Below the pieces are notes generated by a model. The model was given only the letters and a program-made list of their open reading frames with translations. It was not told where the DNA came from and searched no databases. From Takakia lepidozioides (lineage: Eukaryota > Streptophyta > Takakiopsida > Takakiales > Takakiaceae), in NCBI GenBank assembly GCA_030704615.1, contig CM060733.1, forward strand, positions 67,270,001 to 67,334,000: a DNA stretch of 64,000 bases, in the 5' to 3' direction. This document shows positions 20,599 to 31,786 of this stretch, piece by piece; the stretch's first letter is position 1, and the number at the start of each line of letters is the position of its first letter. The position numbers and the translations under genes are program-made.

Positions 20599-23500
20599 AT
20601 GTTATTTCGTCGCCGAATCGGCCATCATTGTCCTACTCACTGGCTATGGAATCAAACCTCCCACCTTCATGCATGTAGCTTGAAACAATACTTTCCACTT
20701 CAATGTGCGACTTCCAATTGTCGATGGACTCCGCAGATCCACTTAGATGGTGCCTGTGAGCCTTGGTCTGTCGCTATACTGAACCTCGCACTTGCCAACT
20801 CCGTGCGGTGTTCGATGGCTCCGAATTCCTACGCTATAGTTTGCTGTCCTCCGCAACTTGGGAGAGCCTGGATCCCAAACGAGGGAGGACTTTGCAGAGT
20901 GACTGAAACTTACCTTTGTTCCAAATTCAAGCTCAAACCGGGCACAGTTTATTTGGAAGAAGAAAGGAAGGATGTTCCTGGACAGGTTGACGAGACCATT
21001 GTCGTGCTAGGTAACGACGGAGGTTGCGGAATCGAATGGCACGTTCCCCCGTCAGACACCATCCTGTACCGAGCTGTGGGAATGCCCATTCCCTTTCCGA
21101 ATCAGTCGCTGCCCACACCATCCACAAAGGAGTCCGGAAACCGAGAGGCGGCCACTGCCAACAGAGAGGTATGCAACGATAATCATTCCCGACCTGGACC
21201 GTCAAGACCCTCCATAGCTTCTCGTGTGGACGTATTCGACATTTCCGACGAGGAAGATGATTGCATTGAGGTACCCATGTCCTCCACACGGTCGTTCAAA
21301 TCCGGCATGGACGTCTCTGTAGGTGCTACGCATGTGCCCTCGAGCATAACTCCAACCCGGTCCATTGTGCAGCTCCTACGACAACATCACCTCGATGGTT
21401 CTCGCTCCGAGCTGGCTGCTCTCGACTATGCCAAATTCCCAGTCAGAAAGGTAACTTTTCTGCCTCCCGAAGTCGATGGCAATGTCATCTTCGAGTTTCC
21501 ACCTGTTTCTTCGTCAAAGAAAGCCTCCGGGATGTTAACAGACATGGATCGAAAGCATGACGGACACCCCTGGTGTGTGACGAAGACCAGTAGCACGAAA
21601 ATTGCTGATGGTGTTCGTGTACGATATGTCCTCTGTGCGGGGAAGCTGAGGTGCCTCAATCCCACCTGCTTCCACTTTCTCTCCAAAGGAGGGCGGAGAA
21701 ACGAGACGGATTGGACTGGCACAACGCATCATCCATTCATTGTCTCCAGCCAAGCTCCTGCGGGTTCTTTCAAGTGTGCACATTGCAAAGAACCACCGAC
21801 GTGCATGTCCATGTGCAGAGCCAAGCAATATTACGTAATCCATTTGCTCCCGGACTTGACTAGAGCTTGCATACACGTTGGGGTCCACTGCCACCCCTTG
21901 GCGAGAGGCAACATGCGTGAGGCTGTGCAGGAAGCACACGACATCATAAAAGAGGAGGTGAAATTGAGCCCCGGAGCCAGACCAAAGCAGATTCAGCTGA
22001 AGGCAGCCCACAAGATTGCTCTTGGCAAAATCATGTCTGAAGATGGTTCCGACCGAGAGCCCTTGACCGAAGACGAGATGCGTGACCTCTTGGAGTCCGT
22101 CTCGCACGTTTGTAGTCCGAATGTGCGGAATCACATCGTATCTTGCAAGCAGGAGTTCGGCAGGGGGTCGGACATGTACTCAATCCTGGAGGTGAAACGA
22201 ATGACTGGATATGACTACATCCAAGGTAGCAGGTTTCCAGGGCAAGGCAGCGAATCCGATCGTTGTTACATTTTCAAAATGTCGACGTGTGGGCCTGGGA
22301 GTGGAGTCGACTTGGTCACTCGCATGACAACTGGAAACTTGTCGAATGCTTGGGTGATGTTTGATCACATCAAGCGAATTACAAACCATCAGTGGGTGAC
22401 TATGGGTGCGCATGTTTATGACTATCACTCCAAGAGGCTCATGACGATTGCAATCTGCGAGATGAAAGGGGAGGACACACAGTCCGAGATGCATCTGTGG
22501 GAGGGCATAAACGAGCAGATGGCAAGGGCGGGATTGCCAGAGCCCAATTTCAGGGGATTCATGGCAGACAACGCTCAGGCCAACTGGGCAGCGGTGCGGC
22601 GTGTGTACGGTGAGGACCCCAATGTTCCAATGGAGGGGAAAGAGAGATCCTGTGGATTCCATTGGATGCAGAGTCTATCCCACTACACTACCAAATTTGT
22701 TGCTAGCTCATTCCAGGCTGAACACCGTGTCCTTTGTACGGCGTGGAAGGATGCACCCACATTTGATGACGCGGAGGTTAAGTTTGCTATCATCGAGGCT
22801 TGGTGGAACACGTCAGGTGCAGTGGAGACAACCAATCTGGGAGCATTGCACAGCTGGTTGGGGTGGTGGCATTTTCGGTATCGACAGTTCGGACAGTACA
22901 TGCGGGAGGTAGGCTGCTGTCAATTTCGTTCATTTGTCTTTCTGTTACGGACATTTCGATTGGTCCCTCACCGTTGTTTGTGTCCTTCTAGGAGCGGTGC
23001 TTGGATTCCGACACGGACATGCCGAACACGAATATGGCAGAATCGGTCCACTCCTCCTGGCGAGCGTCTTCTGCCGCACATCTGGTGGACGTAGTGACGG
23101 CCACAACGGAGGACATCGACAGAGCAATCATGCAGCAAGCCACGTACTACAAGTTCCTGAGCGGCAAACAATGGGGCTTTGGGCCGGACAGGGAGGAATT
23201 GTTGGTACGAACAGCTTCGAGGTCCAAGAATCCAGTGAAATGGGCGACAGCATTGCGAGAGAAGATCAAAGGGACGCCTCTGCACCGCAGAGGTGAACAC
23301 CTAGAGGGGGACGTCCGGACTCGCCCTGTCAGGCGGAGGATTGAAGAGGAACCCGGGTGCGAAGAGGATTCCTGGAGATCCGACAGGAACATTCGGACAG
23401 CACCTCGAGGTCCCGTCATGTTGCCGCACAATGTGTCTTCCAGCAGTGGAAGCCCAAGAAATTCCAGATCGCCGTCGCCTTCAACCGGGGATTTCGTGCA

Positions 23501-24422
23501 ACAAATTCCCACCGCTCCCTTGCCCCACATTCCGCCCGCTGTTATGCAGTATGGCCAAGCCATTGTGGAGACGACTGTGTCTGCCTCACAGTGGAGAATT
23601 GCTCGCACAAAGCCGTCGTTTCGAGGAAGGTGTTCCGCAATTCGTGTGGATACACGGCAACGTTGTTTAGAGATGATAAGGAGGAATCCAGATGGGGCTG
23701 TCCCTGCTCCTACTTTTACAGGAAGATTTGTCCATGCAAAGTTTGCGGAGGCGACAACCACCCAGTTCTGGTTCTGCAGGCACGACATTATGACTTGCGT
23801 GTATGGAAAGCCCAAGTACGGCATACAGACAATGCCAGAGGCTCCCCCGGTGTGGCCGGTGGAACCAGGCTGCGATCTGAGTCAGGTTGAGGCCGACGCC
23901 CTTACCGCCGCAGGATTTCGGATGGTGCAGCGCACTGACGTCCCCAGACAACCATTTCCGCTTCCACAGCCTCCACCACCGACCCCTGTGAGAGCAAGAA
24001 CAATGGGACACGACAGCTCTAAGCATCCTACACACCGTTGGGGGAAACCGAAGAGGCGGCGACCTCCCTCAAAAGTGAACGAGACAAGGATGGGGAATGC
24101 ACTTCGGATGAACTGTACAATCCAGAGCTCGACAGAAGTGCCCCCACCAGGATTCGGGCGTGTGTATCAGATGGCCACGGCGGGCTCAGCTGTTCGCAAT
24201 GAGGTGTACACCATCACCATTTCAGAATTACCCACCTGCAATTGCACCGACTTCCAGATCATGGCGAACAAGGGGGCATCATACTGCCCTTGCAAGCATT
24301 TGTACTACGTGTACCTAAAGAGACTCCGTTGTAATTCCACAACTCATCACTTCATACATGCACCAGGGTTGAGCCCCCAGGAGGTTCACACTCTTCTGAA
24401 TATGGATCCAGGGGACCAGTGA
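20599..24422 (+). CDS. MuDR-type transposase of MULE-1, two exons
   Basis: Exon 1 runs from about 20,599 to 22,908 and exon 2 from 22,992 to 24,422; the 83-bp intron begins GTAGGC and ends CTTCTAG. The product is up to 1,246 residues, but the true start is unsure and could be the ATG near 20,817. After an acidic region (E-E-D-D) come cysteine/histidine clusters (R-C-L-N-P-T-C, K-C-A-H-C, G-V-H-C-H-P) that look like a DNA-binding zinc region. The DDE core has W-V-M-F-D-H-I-K and G-F-M-A-D-N-A-Q-A-N-W for the two aspartates. Exon 2 ends with a SWIM finger, C-N-C then C-P-C-K-H. It should bind the terminal repeats and cut and rejoin the element. The frame is open throughout, so it may be active. 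MULE-2 and MULE-3 carry homologues with the same intron position. Confidence 0.88.
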
Positions 24423-25179
24423 GCTTGGCTTGCGGTCCACATACAATGGTACGCCCATCCTTTTCGGATAGTAGAACTGTACTGCTGCCAGTACCTCAGA
24501 CTCTGGCCACACAAAGGTCCGACATATGTCTTGCCTACCAGTAACCTGTTTTGATCGAACTAAGATATTACTATATCGTTCACTTGTTTCCACGTGCATG
24601 TATTTTTGTATGTTGGAGGGTTCATGTTTTTCTGCTTTCCGAAAACTTGCTCTCCTCATTCGACCTCCGACAAGGAAATGCGGCGCCGAATTTCCAAGTA
24701 TCGTCGTAGGTACCCCCAGAGGCGGCCTTCGCCAACACCAAACCGCTCCGAAATTTCGCACGTGCGAACCCTAATGCGGCACCCTATTTCCCAGTTCAGT
24801 TGCAAACCTTTCCCGCCGAATACCCGAAGAAGACAGAATTGTGAAGTACTGCAGACTGTATTGGTGCAGACTCCATTGGTTCAATCGCGGCAAAAGGGTC
24901 AGCTTCATTCCAATGTTAAGGCATGTAAAACCGCGGAATACTCTATACAGGCCAGTATGCGACGTCCTTTTGCAGTGGTATACTGGATTTCCCGTTGCAC
25001 GGTCACTTATTTCCATGAGCGGATCTATAAAACCATGAGCGGACTTGTTACTGACGACATATCTTCGCCGCATTACATGATCTGGAACGTCCAAAAACGG
25101 CAAGGTCAAATAAAAAACTATTATTTTAATACTTGTTTAATCTGCCGCATTTCCAAATTTGGAGGAGTCCGCTCATGAA
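24423..25179. other. Right subterminal non-coding region of MULE-1
   Basis: No gene seen. It holds a degenerate palindrome near 24,675-24,695 (AAATGCGGCGCCGAATTT), a half copy near 24,772, and is closely matched by MULE-2 at 36,722-37,440. Confidence 0.7.
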
Positions 25180-25273
25180 ATCCGCGTATCTTAGACTTCG
25201 GCTCACCGCTCATGCGGCTCATGCGGCTCATGGCTCATGGCTCATGGTTTCTGCTCATGAAATAGTAAACCTC
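25180..25273 (-). repeat. Right terminal inverted repeat of MULE-1
   Basis: Its reverse complement starts GAGGTTTACTATTTCATGAGC, matching the left end with CATGAGC subrepeats inside. It is immediately followed by the CTGGGCCCT duplication at 25,274-25,282. Confidence 0.88.
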
Positions 25274-25282
25274 CTGGGCCCT

Positions 25283-27029
25283 CATTCACAGGAGCTCTCA
25301 TCTCATTCTGGTGTCTTATCCAGAATGAACAGGCTGCCTTGCGATGTCCTGGCTGATTACAATAGTAACATAGTTCTTCACCATTGGGTCCTCGCCCTTG
25401 GTCTGCTCTTGGATTATTTCTGTAATCCTGATTCCCGGGCTGGTAATTCCCCCTTGGATTACCCTGATAGTTGCCTCTGGAATTTCCCTGATAATTTCCT
25501 CTTGAATTACCTCTCCCTTCCATGCCATTGTTATAACCACCAGACCTACCATAGTGGTCCTGATCATTGTTTCTTCTTGGCTGGGGCTGCACCTGATGCA
25601 CCCTTACTTGCCTAGGTTCTCTTGCAGCTGTCCTTCTGTTGTAGTAACAATTCTCAGTAGAATGGTTATCCATTTTACAGATAGTACAGTGTTTCTCCTT
25701 CATGTGGCATTCTGTGGTGGTATGGCCTTCATTTTGGCACTTTGCACACCATACACCCTTCCTCCAATGTGTTACAGCCTCTGTGGCATATTTCTTCAAG
25801 ATTTATTCCAATCTTTTTTCATAGTTATCCCTCTTCAACTTCTCCTTTCTCTTACTCTTCCTTTTTAGTTCTTGCTCTTCTTCTTCATCAGACTCCTCCT
25901 CAGAGTCTTCATCATCCCTTTTCTCTCTCCTGAGCATTCCCAATTGCTCAATTCTGTTTGCAGTTTCAAATGCCTCCTCCACTGTATTATGGGGTAACAT
26001 ATCCACTTTCTTTTGCAACTCTGGTCTTAGTCCACTCACAAACCAAGTCTTCTGTAAACCGGGTGCTGGTACTGCAGCCAGCTTTTTCATCATCAATTCC
26101 ATCTTTTCCATATACTCCTCAACAGTTTCATGCTTCTTTTGCTTTAACTGTTGTAAACTTCCATACACTTCATCCTCAGTTTTACTTGTCCTGAACCTAT
26201 TTCGAAATGCTGTATTCAAGCCATTCCAGGTTAGGAAATGATTATCAGGGAATCTTGCATATCATTCACTTGCTTTCTTTATAAGTGAACACGGAAACAG
26301 TCTCATCTTGGCATCATCGCCATTCTCATTGTTCACTATACACATGTGCTCAAATTGGCTAATGTGTACATCAGGATCCCCTTTTCCTGAATATATTGGA
26401 AAAGGTGGTTTTGCCCGTGTTGGTTGTAACGCCATTACCATATAACCATATGGAAAACAAGTCTGAAAAGCTGTTCTTGGTGTGAGTTTGATCCACAAAA
26501 TATCCTTTGGAATCCAATTCTTTACCAGTACAAGCTCTTCATGCATATGAGTATAAACATTCACTTTTCTTTCCTCCCAGCCTTCAAACTCTACTCGCTT
26601 AATGGATAGCAATGCTATCACATATACCAATGTTGGTAACCAACGTGCTCTTCCTCTACAGGCCACCTGATAAATCTTTATCACTCCTTTCTCCAGACCC
26701 CACTCTGGGTCAGCATCATGCACTCTCTTAAGAATGTTTTCTTTACAACCGTCCGGCAATTCCAAAAACCTCTGGAAGAATCGTTTGGACAATCTTTCCT
26801 TCTCAGTTTCACAAGGAATTTGATTCACATCAAATTCTTTAATTCTCCATCCACCATGATCCCACCAGATGCCTGTCACATCTGGTTGTTCATGACCCAG
26901 ATCCCCAGTATGGTCGCCAAATGTCGCGCGGCTTTTACTCACCCATCCCTTCGCTATCCGAGGCGGAAACTCCAAGATAGAAGAGTTGGAAATCTCTAAG
27001 TACTCAGCCCGCTCAGAACAATCAGTCAT
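25283..27029 (-). pseudogene. Element A gag, main part
   Basis: Minus-strand gag cut at its 3' side by MULE-1. The N-terminal part comes from about 26,900; the ATG at 27,029 lies within the LTR and may not be the real start. It has the retroelement capsid pattern with F-P-C-S-L-I-K-K-A-S-E and a TGA at 26,262 where tryptophan is expected, then Y-A-R-F-P-D and F-R-N-R-F. A lysine/glutamate-rich region and a TAA at 25,803 follow. Two CCHC knuckles close it: C-T-I-C-x4-H-x4-C and C-Y-Y-C-x4-H-x4-C. Gag forms the particle and binds element RNA. Two stops make it defective. Confidence 0.8.
26904..26921 (-). other. Primer-binding site of element A
   Basis: Immediately inside the 5' LTR the minus strand reads TTTGGCGACC then ATACTGGGG. 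This resembles the TGGCGACT...GGGG primer sites of plant Tat/Ogre elements, which pair with a tRNA-Arg. I could not check the tRNA match. Confidence 0.6.
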
Positions 27030-28035
27030 GACCTACAGCTAGTGTATCATGGGGGTGTTTCCTATTTGTTTTCATTTCCGCATTCATGTTAGCTAGCTAC
27101 CTTACTATTGATAATTGAGTATCAGTTTGCTCATCAACTCATCCATTCATTCCACAGCTTCACTCAGATCTCTCTACACAGTGTGATTGTATCGTATAAG
27201 TATCAGATTATGATTTATCAGGTATCAGGCCGAAGCCATTGTGTCTCTAATCTCCTCTACAATATCACTACAGCTTTGCATATAACAAGCATTTACTAAT
27301 CATCTCTCCTCCTTCACCGTGCTCTCCATGCTTGCTTTCGTTCTTCCTCTCCGCCCGATCCCCTCTCATCCATGACCAAGAATCCTCCCCCTCGAGTGCT
27401 TCCAAGATTGATCCCCTTCTCAGTCCTTGCTTCTCCCTTTATCTTCCTACCCGTGGCTCTAACCGTTTCCCTCACTAACCGCCGTCCGTGAACTAACATG
27501 TTCCATTTGCAGGTGTTGTTCCCCACAGTCGTTCCCTGTCCTGCTATCCGTTCCCTATGGTCGTGACAGCTGTATCAAGCTGTGACTGGCTGTGTGAAAC
27601 TGTGACGGGCTGTGACTGGCTGTGCAACTGTGTTTGGCTGTGTCGGGCTGTGACTGGCTGTGACGACTGTGACGGGCTGTGTTGGCTGTGTCGGCTGTGA
27701 CGACTGTGACGGGCTATGTTGGCTGTGTCGGCTGTGACGGGCTGTGACGACTGTGTTGGCTGTGTTGGCTGTGTCGGCTGAGACGGGCTGTGTTGGCTGT
27801 GATAGACTGTGTTGGCTGTGATGGCTGTGTCGGCTGTGACGACTATGACGGGCTGTGTTGGCTGTGTCGGCTGTGACGACTGTGTTGGCTGTGACGAGTG
27901 TGACGGGCTGTGTAACCCCTCTTTACAGTGCGCTGTTATCACCCCTAAGGCTCCAGTTGGTCTCAGTCTGTGCAAAAATTAAGGGTACTCCTCAGATCCC
28001 GTAAAAATGTCTAAGTCCCTGGCAGTCCTCTAACA
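26922..28035 (-). repeat. 5' LTR of element A
   Basis: Pairs with 1,032-2,006. Point differences are few; the main change is the longer minisatellite at 27,565-27,912. Followed by TGGAG at 28,036-28,040. Confidence 0.92.
27565..27912. repeat. Expanded minisatellite in the 5' LTR of element A
   Basis: Same GGCTGTGACG-type units as 1,680-1,885 but about 140 bp longer. LTRs are copied from one template at insertion, so the length change arose after insertion or during reverse transcription. Confidence 0.85.
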
Positions 28036-28040
28036 TGGAG

Positions 28041-28745
28041 CCTCTCAAGCTCCTCCCAGTGCACTCTTCTTGGACTACTTCAAGGCCAAGGAACGATCCT
28101 CCCCGAGGATCGAATCGCCTTACTGCAACAACATTGCTTACGATCGCTCATGATGCCGCTTTTGGCATCACCTTGCGCAAGGGTTCACTTTGAACCCCCT
28201 TTGACTAGGAAGATAACCTTGAACCAACCGTGCGCCCCAATCACTGCAATTGGGTCCATCTTGGAATGCTGGCCTGAGGTACGGGAACACGTCGAAGCCG
28301 CACTACGACTTCGTCCCGAGGCTACACAATTATAGTACGTGAACGGAAGCACGTAGCTTCTACGTTAGCCCGCACTACAAGGCAACCACCTCGGTAGCGC
28401 AGTTATAGTACGCGCATGCGCCAGGTGCGCACTAGCACATGAACTCCCAAAGAAGGCACATGTTTCCTTGCCCCTTGGATGGGTGTCACCCGATTTCGGC
28501 ACTGCGCAAACACACAATTAACCCAATTTACCTCTCCCACTTTTGTAAGCTAGCATGCATTCTACACACTAGCCAACCACACCATGCATCACCATTCCAA
28601 ACAAAATAGGACGCACAACATTTGGAACCCATTTCCTTTATAACAAATTTTTGTACAATACAAGTTTTTGCAATCGGATTCCTGAGCTAGCTAAGCCGGG
28701 CTAAGCATGCATTTCCTCCCCCATGCTCCAAGGTTGATGTCCCCA
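28041..28745 (-). other. Element B non-coding region between chromodomain ORF and 3' end
   Basis: No gene seen. Bases 28,036-28,093 match, inverted, the B' copy at 37,552-37,620. The 9 bases GCCAAGGAA near 28,084 are the site where MULE-2 inserted in B'. Confidence 0.6.
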
Positions 28746-29504
28746 TCAACGCTTCTTCCGCTTTTGAGGTCGCCCTTCGAAAACTGCAACCGCCTCGGAT
28801 GCGTTTCTCATTTCTGAGGCACGCACCCAAGATGCCTCCATATGATGATAGCCCTTCCATTTGACGAGATATTCCGTTTCTCGGTTCTTGAACCTTCTCA
28901 ACTTAAGTACTGCCTCCACCTCGTACTCAGGTTCATTTTCATGATCCAACAGCACAGGTGGCGGACGCAACACTTGATGCCGATTCGGACGCGCTTCATC
29001 TTTGAAGTAAGGCTTCAAAAGGGAGACGTGGAATACTGGATGCACCTTGCTGTTTGCCGGCAGCTCCAATTCATACACATCCTCATTCATAACCTTCCGG
29101 ATGCGAAAGGGTCCCGCATACGAAGGTACGAACTTTGGACTCACTTCCGGAGGTAGTCGGAAATTCTTGATGTTCAACCAGACCTCCGTGCCTGCCTCAA
29201 ACTTCACTTCCCTCCGCTTTCGATTCGCCTGCCTTTCATACCGTTTCCTAGCTTTGGCAATGTTGTACTTTGCGAGCTTCAACAAACGCTCGCGTTCCTC
29301 GAGTACCGCCGCTACTGCCGGTTCCTCAACGTCTTGGGCGGCCCAACTTGTCGGCACCAGAGGTGCTTTTCCATAGACCAATACAAAAGGGGAAACTCCC
29401 GTTGCGGAGTGTTCTGTGTTATTATAACAGAACTCTGCCGCGTCTAAGTGTTCCACCCAGTCTGTTTGGTCTGCCGACACGTAATTCCGCAAGATCTGCT
29501 TCAC
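28746..29504 (-). pseudogene. Element B integrase C-terminal part and chromodomain
   Basis: A 252-codon minus frame. The first part continues the integrase core (F-C-Y-N-N-T-E-H-S-A-T-G then F-V-L-V-Y-G). Then comes the G-P-F-R-I-R-K-V segment and H-P-V-F-H-V-S-L-L-K-P-Y, both typical of Ty3 integrase tails. It ends with a chromodomain (Y-E-V-E-A-V-L...Y-L-V-K-W-K-G-Y...S-W-V). Chromodomains of chromoviruses direct integration to marked chromatin. The frame is joined to the upstream integrase only through a frameshift in 29,505-29,683. Confidence 0.85.
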
Positions 29505-30217
29505 TACGGATTCACTCTTTCCGTTTGGCCGTCAGTCGTAGGTCGGAAGGCGGTGCTCATCTTCAGCCTCGTCCCCATCTTCTTCCAAAGTGTCCTCCAA
29601 AATTTACTCGTAAACTTTGGATCGCGGTCCGAGACAATATCCTTCGGGACTCCATGATGCTTTAAGACGTGGGCGAAGTAAAGTCACCCTGTTTCCTGCG
29701 CCGTTGCCGTCTCCTTGGTGGGGATGAAATGGCCCATTTTACTGAACCTATCCACCACCACCATGATTGCATCGAATCCTTTTGACAGCGGCATAGCAGT
29801 CATGAAATCCATCGAGACGCTTTCCCAAGTCCCCTCTGGAATTGGCAAGGGTTGTAACAGCCCCGCTTGCTTTTTGTACTCGCTCCGGTTTTGTTGGCAT
29901 GTGGTGCATGTCTTGACATACTCCTCTGCCCTCAGTTTGGGCCAGAAATACTCTTTCTTCAAGAGTGCCGCAGTGCGCTTGGCTCCGCCGTGGCCCGCAA
30001 GCGGGCTATCATGGCATTCTCTCAAGAGGCTATCTCTGATCCCTCCCTTTGGCACGTAGAGATGCTTTTGCTTATACCGGAGCAGTCCATTTTGCAAGTG
30101 GAACTGCGATTTAACCCCCATCCTCAAGTCCTGCATCACGGACTTCGCCAGCTCATCATTCCGGCAAGTCTTCCGGATCTTCCTTTGGAGCGCCGTCTCG
30201 CCCCTGTACACCAACAT
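29505..30217 (-). pseudogene. Element B integrase N-terminal and core region
   Basis: From 30,217 the frame shows the zinc-binding set H-D-S-P-L-A-G-H...C-T-T-C-Q-Q-N and the first catalytic aspartate in S-M-D-F-M-T-A-M-P, and stops at 29,684. The next stretch (29,505-29,683) still encodes the second aspartate region and P-T-T-D-G-Q-T-E-R on other frames. The core is therefore present but broken by frameshifts. Confidence 0.8.
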
Positions 30218-30235
30218 GAGCTGCTGCTTTCTACT

Positions 30236-30619
30236 TTAAGCATCGGCCACCACGTTGTCCCGTCCCGGTTTGTACTGGATATCCACGTCGAACACCGCCA
30301 AAGTATCTTGCCACCTAAGTTGTTTTGGGGAGAACTTGGGCTGCGCGGCAAAATATTTCACCGCGACATTGTCCGTGAACACCTTCACTGGGTTGGAACC
30401 AACATAGTGGCGCCAAAGCTCAAGACAATGCACCACCGCCTTCATCTCTTTCTCATGCGTCGGCCACCGTCGCTCCACTTCATTCAGTTTCTTACTTTCG
30501 TAAGCCACTGGACGTCCATCTTGCATCAGTACACCCCCAATCACGAAGTCCGACGCATCTGTATGAATCCCGAACGGACGATCGAACTCCGGGATTTTCA
30601 AGACTGGAGCTTCCGCCAT
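30236..30619 (-). pseudogene. Element B RNase H
   Basis: A 127-codon minus frame with H-T-D-A-S-D-F, V-A-Y-E-S-K-K-L, E-K-E-M-K-A-V and F-T-D-N-V-A, ending Y-K-P-G-R-D-N-V-V-A-D-A at a TAA. It is separated by a stop from the RT segment upstream and by a stop from integrase downstream. Confidence 0.82.
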
Positions 30620-30622
30620 CCG

Positions 30623-31015
30623 CTACTTCAATTCAGCAAAAGCCTGGCCACAAAAGGTGTTCCATGCCCAGACTTTGGATTTACACAGAAGGTCTGACAG
30701 CGGCCCCGCGATCTTGGCGAAATTTCTCACATACTTCCGGTAGTAGGAGGCGAGTCCTAGGAAGGATCGCACTCCCGGGACCGAAGTCGGAGGCTCCCAG
30801 TCCAAGATTGCCCTCACCTTCCTGTCATCCATTCTGATCCCATCCTGTGTAATCACATGCCCCAGGAACTCCACTTTTGTGACCCCGAATTTGCACTTTG
30901 AAGCTTTGGCATACAACTTCCCTTCCCGCAATTTCTGGAACACCCTTTTGAGGTGCTCCAGGTGCTCCTCCTTTGTTTTCAAATACACCAAGATGTCGTC
31001 GATGTACACGATCAC
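30623..31015 (-). pseudogene. Element B reverse transcriptase, C-terminal half only
   Basis: Begins at the catalytic Y-I-D-D-I-L-V box and continues through F-L-G-H-V-I-T, R-S-F-L-G-L-A-S-Y-Y-R-K-Y-V and P-L-S-D-L-L. The fingers and most of the palm are missing, because the preceding bases are gag. RT cannot work without them. Confidence 0.85.
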
Positions 31016-31671
31016 AAAGTCTTAGGTGGCTCCTCCTCCAACTTCCGCCTGGCCCATGGGGCCAATCCCGCCACAAAGTTGAAGACCATTTCTGGTTCTG
31101 CCATGTCCGCGACTTCGAGCAACAACACATTGAAAGCCTGGACATATCCCCGAATGTCATCTGTTTGCTTCAAATTCCTCATCTTGTCCCAGGCGAGCCT
31201 CTTCATCAATTCCTTGAACCCACTCCAGTTCAAGGTTTCCGGGCTTGGACCTCGGTCGTGAAGGCGTTTCTGCCACCATTGTTGAGCATAGCCCCTCAAA
31301 TAGGTGGGAGCCACTTCCACCCGATCCTCGTCACTCAACTTGGCAGCCCGGAAGTACTGCTCCAGCTCCAAGAGCCAGGTGTTGAGTGCCTTCCGATTTC
31401 GGACGCCCTTGAAGGTGTCGGGTTCCTTCGGCTTCACCTTAAACTTTGCCTTAGAGGAAGTGGCATTAGCCGCCTTCAACACATCTTTCAATGTCCCGCC
31501 AAATTGCGCCAACAACCCTTCCCAAAAGGCTGCCGGCATGGGAGGCATCTGTTGGTCGGTTGGAGCTCTCAGGGATTCCTCAAGCTCCGACTCCTCAGAT
31601 TCCTCCCGCTCTTGAGCGGCCTCGTTTTCGGAAACATGCATCGCTTCCTCAAACGGCCGCCTCAGTGACAC
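31012..31671 (-). pseudogene. Element B gag, truncated at an internal deletion
   Basis: A 219-codon minus frame with an acidic start, then the Ty3 gag pattern: T-F-K-G-x-R...W-L-L-E-L-E-Q-Y-F, A-Q-Q-W-W, F-K-E-L-M...F, Y-V-Q-A-F and F-V-A-G-L-A-P-W. It ends at the junction with RT near 31,015, with no CCHC knuckle and no protease. A deletion of roughly 2 kb is inferred. Confidence 0.8.
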
Positions 31672-31786
31672 GTCGCCCCCATCGGGCTCACCAGGATCCT
31701 CATCTTTTGGGCCGTTCCGCTTTCACTTTGGCTTGCCCGACCCCATGATGAGGCCAATCCCAAGGACGATCGCGTACTGAACTCTA

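Larger units (their letters stand above)
10673..25273. mobile_element. MULE-1: 14.6-kb Mutator-like element with two divergent genes
   Basis: Both ends share CTATTTCATGAGC nine bases in, followed by runs of CATGAGC, and a perfect 9-bp duplication flanks the element. Contents in order: left terminal repeat, a small ORF (11,136-11,810), a palindrome cluster (12,327-13,040), a 10-exon minus-strand gene with ParB-like and methyltransferase-like parts (13,229-18,439), a 30-copy palindrome array (18,788-20,385), a two-exon plus-strand transposase (about 20,599-24,422), and a right subterminal region and terminal repeat. The transposase frame is intact; the partner gene has a single one-base break. 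MULE-2 is a near-identical sister. Classic MuDR also has two genes, mudrA and mudrB, but those converge and mudrB is unrelated. Confidence 0.93.
1032..28035 (-). mobile_element. Element A: Ty3/gypsy retroelement with extra 3' ORF, inserted in B
   Basis: Minus-strand LTR element bounded by TGGAG duplications (1,027-1,031 and 28,036-28,040). LTRs lie at 1,032-2,006 and 26,922-28,035. On the minus strand the order is 5' LTR, primer site starting TTGGCGACC, gag with CCHC knuckles, retropepsin, RT, RNase H, integrase, minisatellite, zinc-knuckle remnant, long extra ORF, purine tract, 3' LTR. The primer site and the extra ORF between pol and the 3' LTR recall the plant Tat/Ogre layout, but this is inference. 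MULE-1 (10,673-25,273) splits gag. Without MULE-1 and its duplicated 9 bp the element is about 12.4 kb. It carries at least six in-frame stops, so it is non-autonomous today. Confidence 0.9.
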
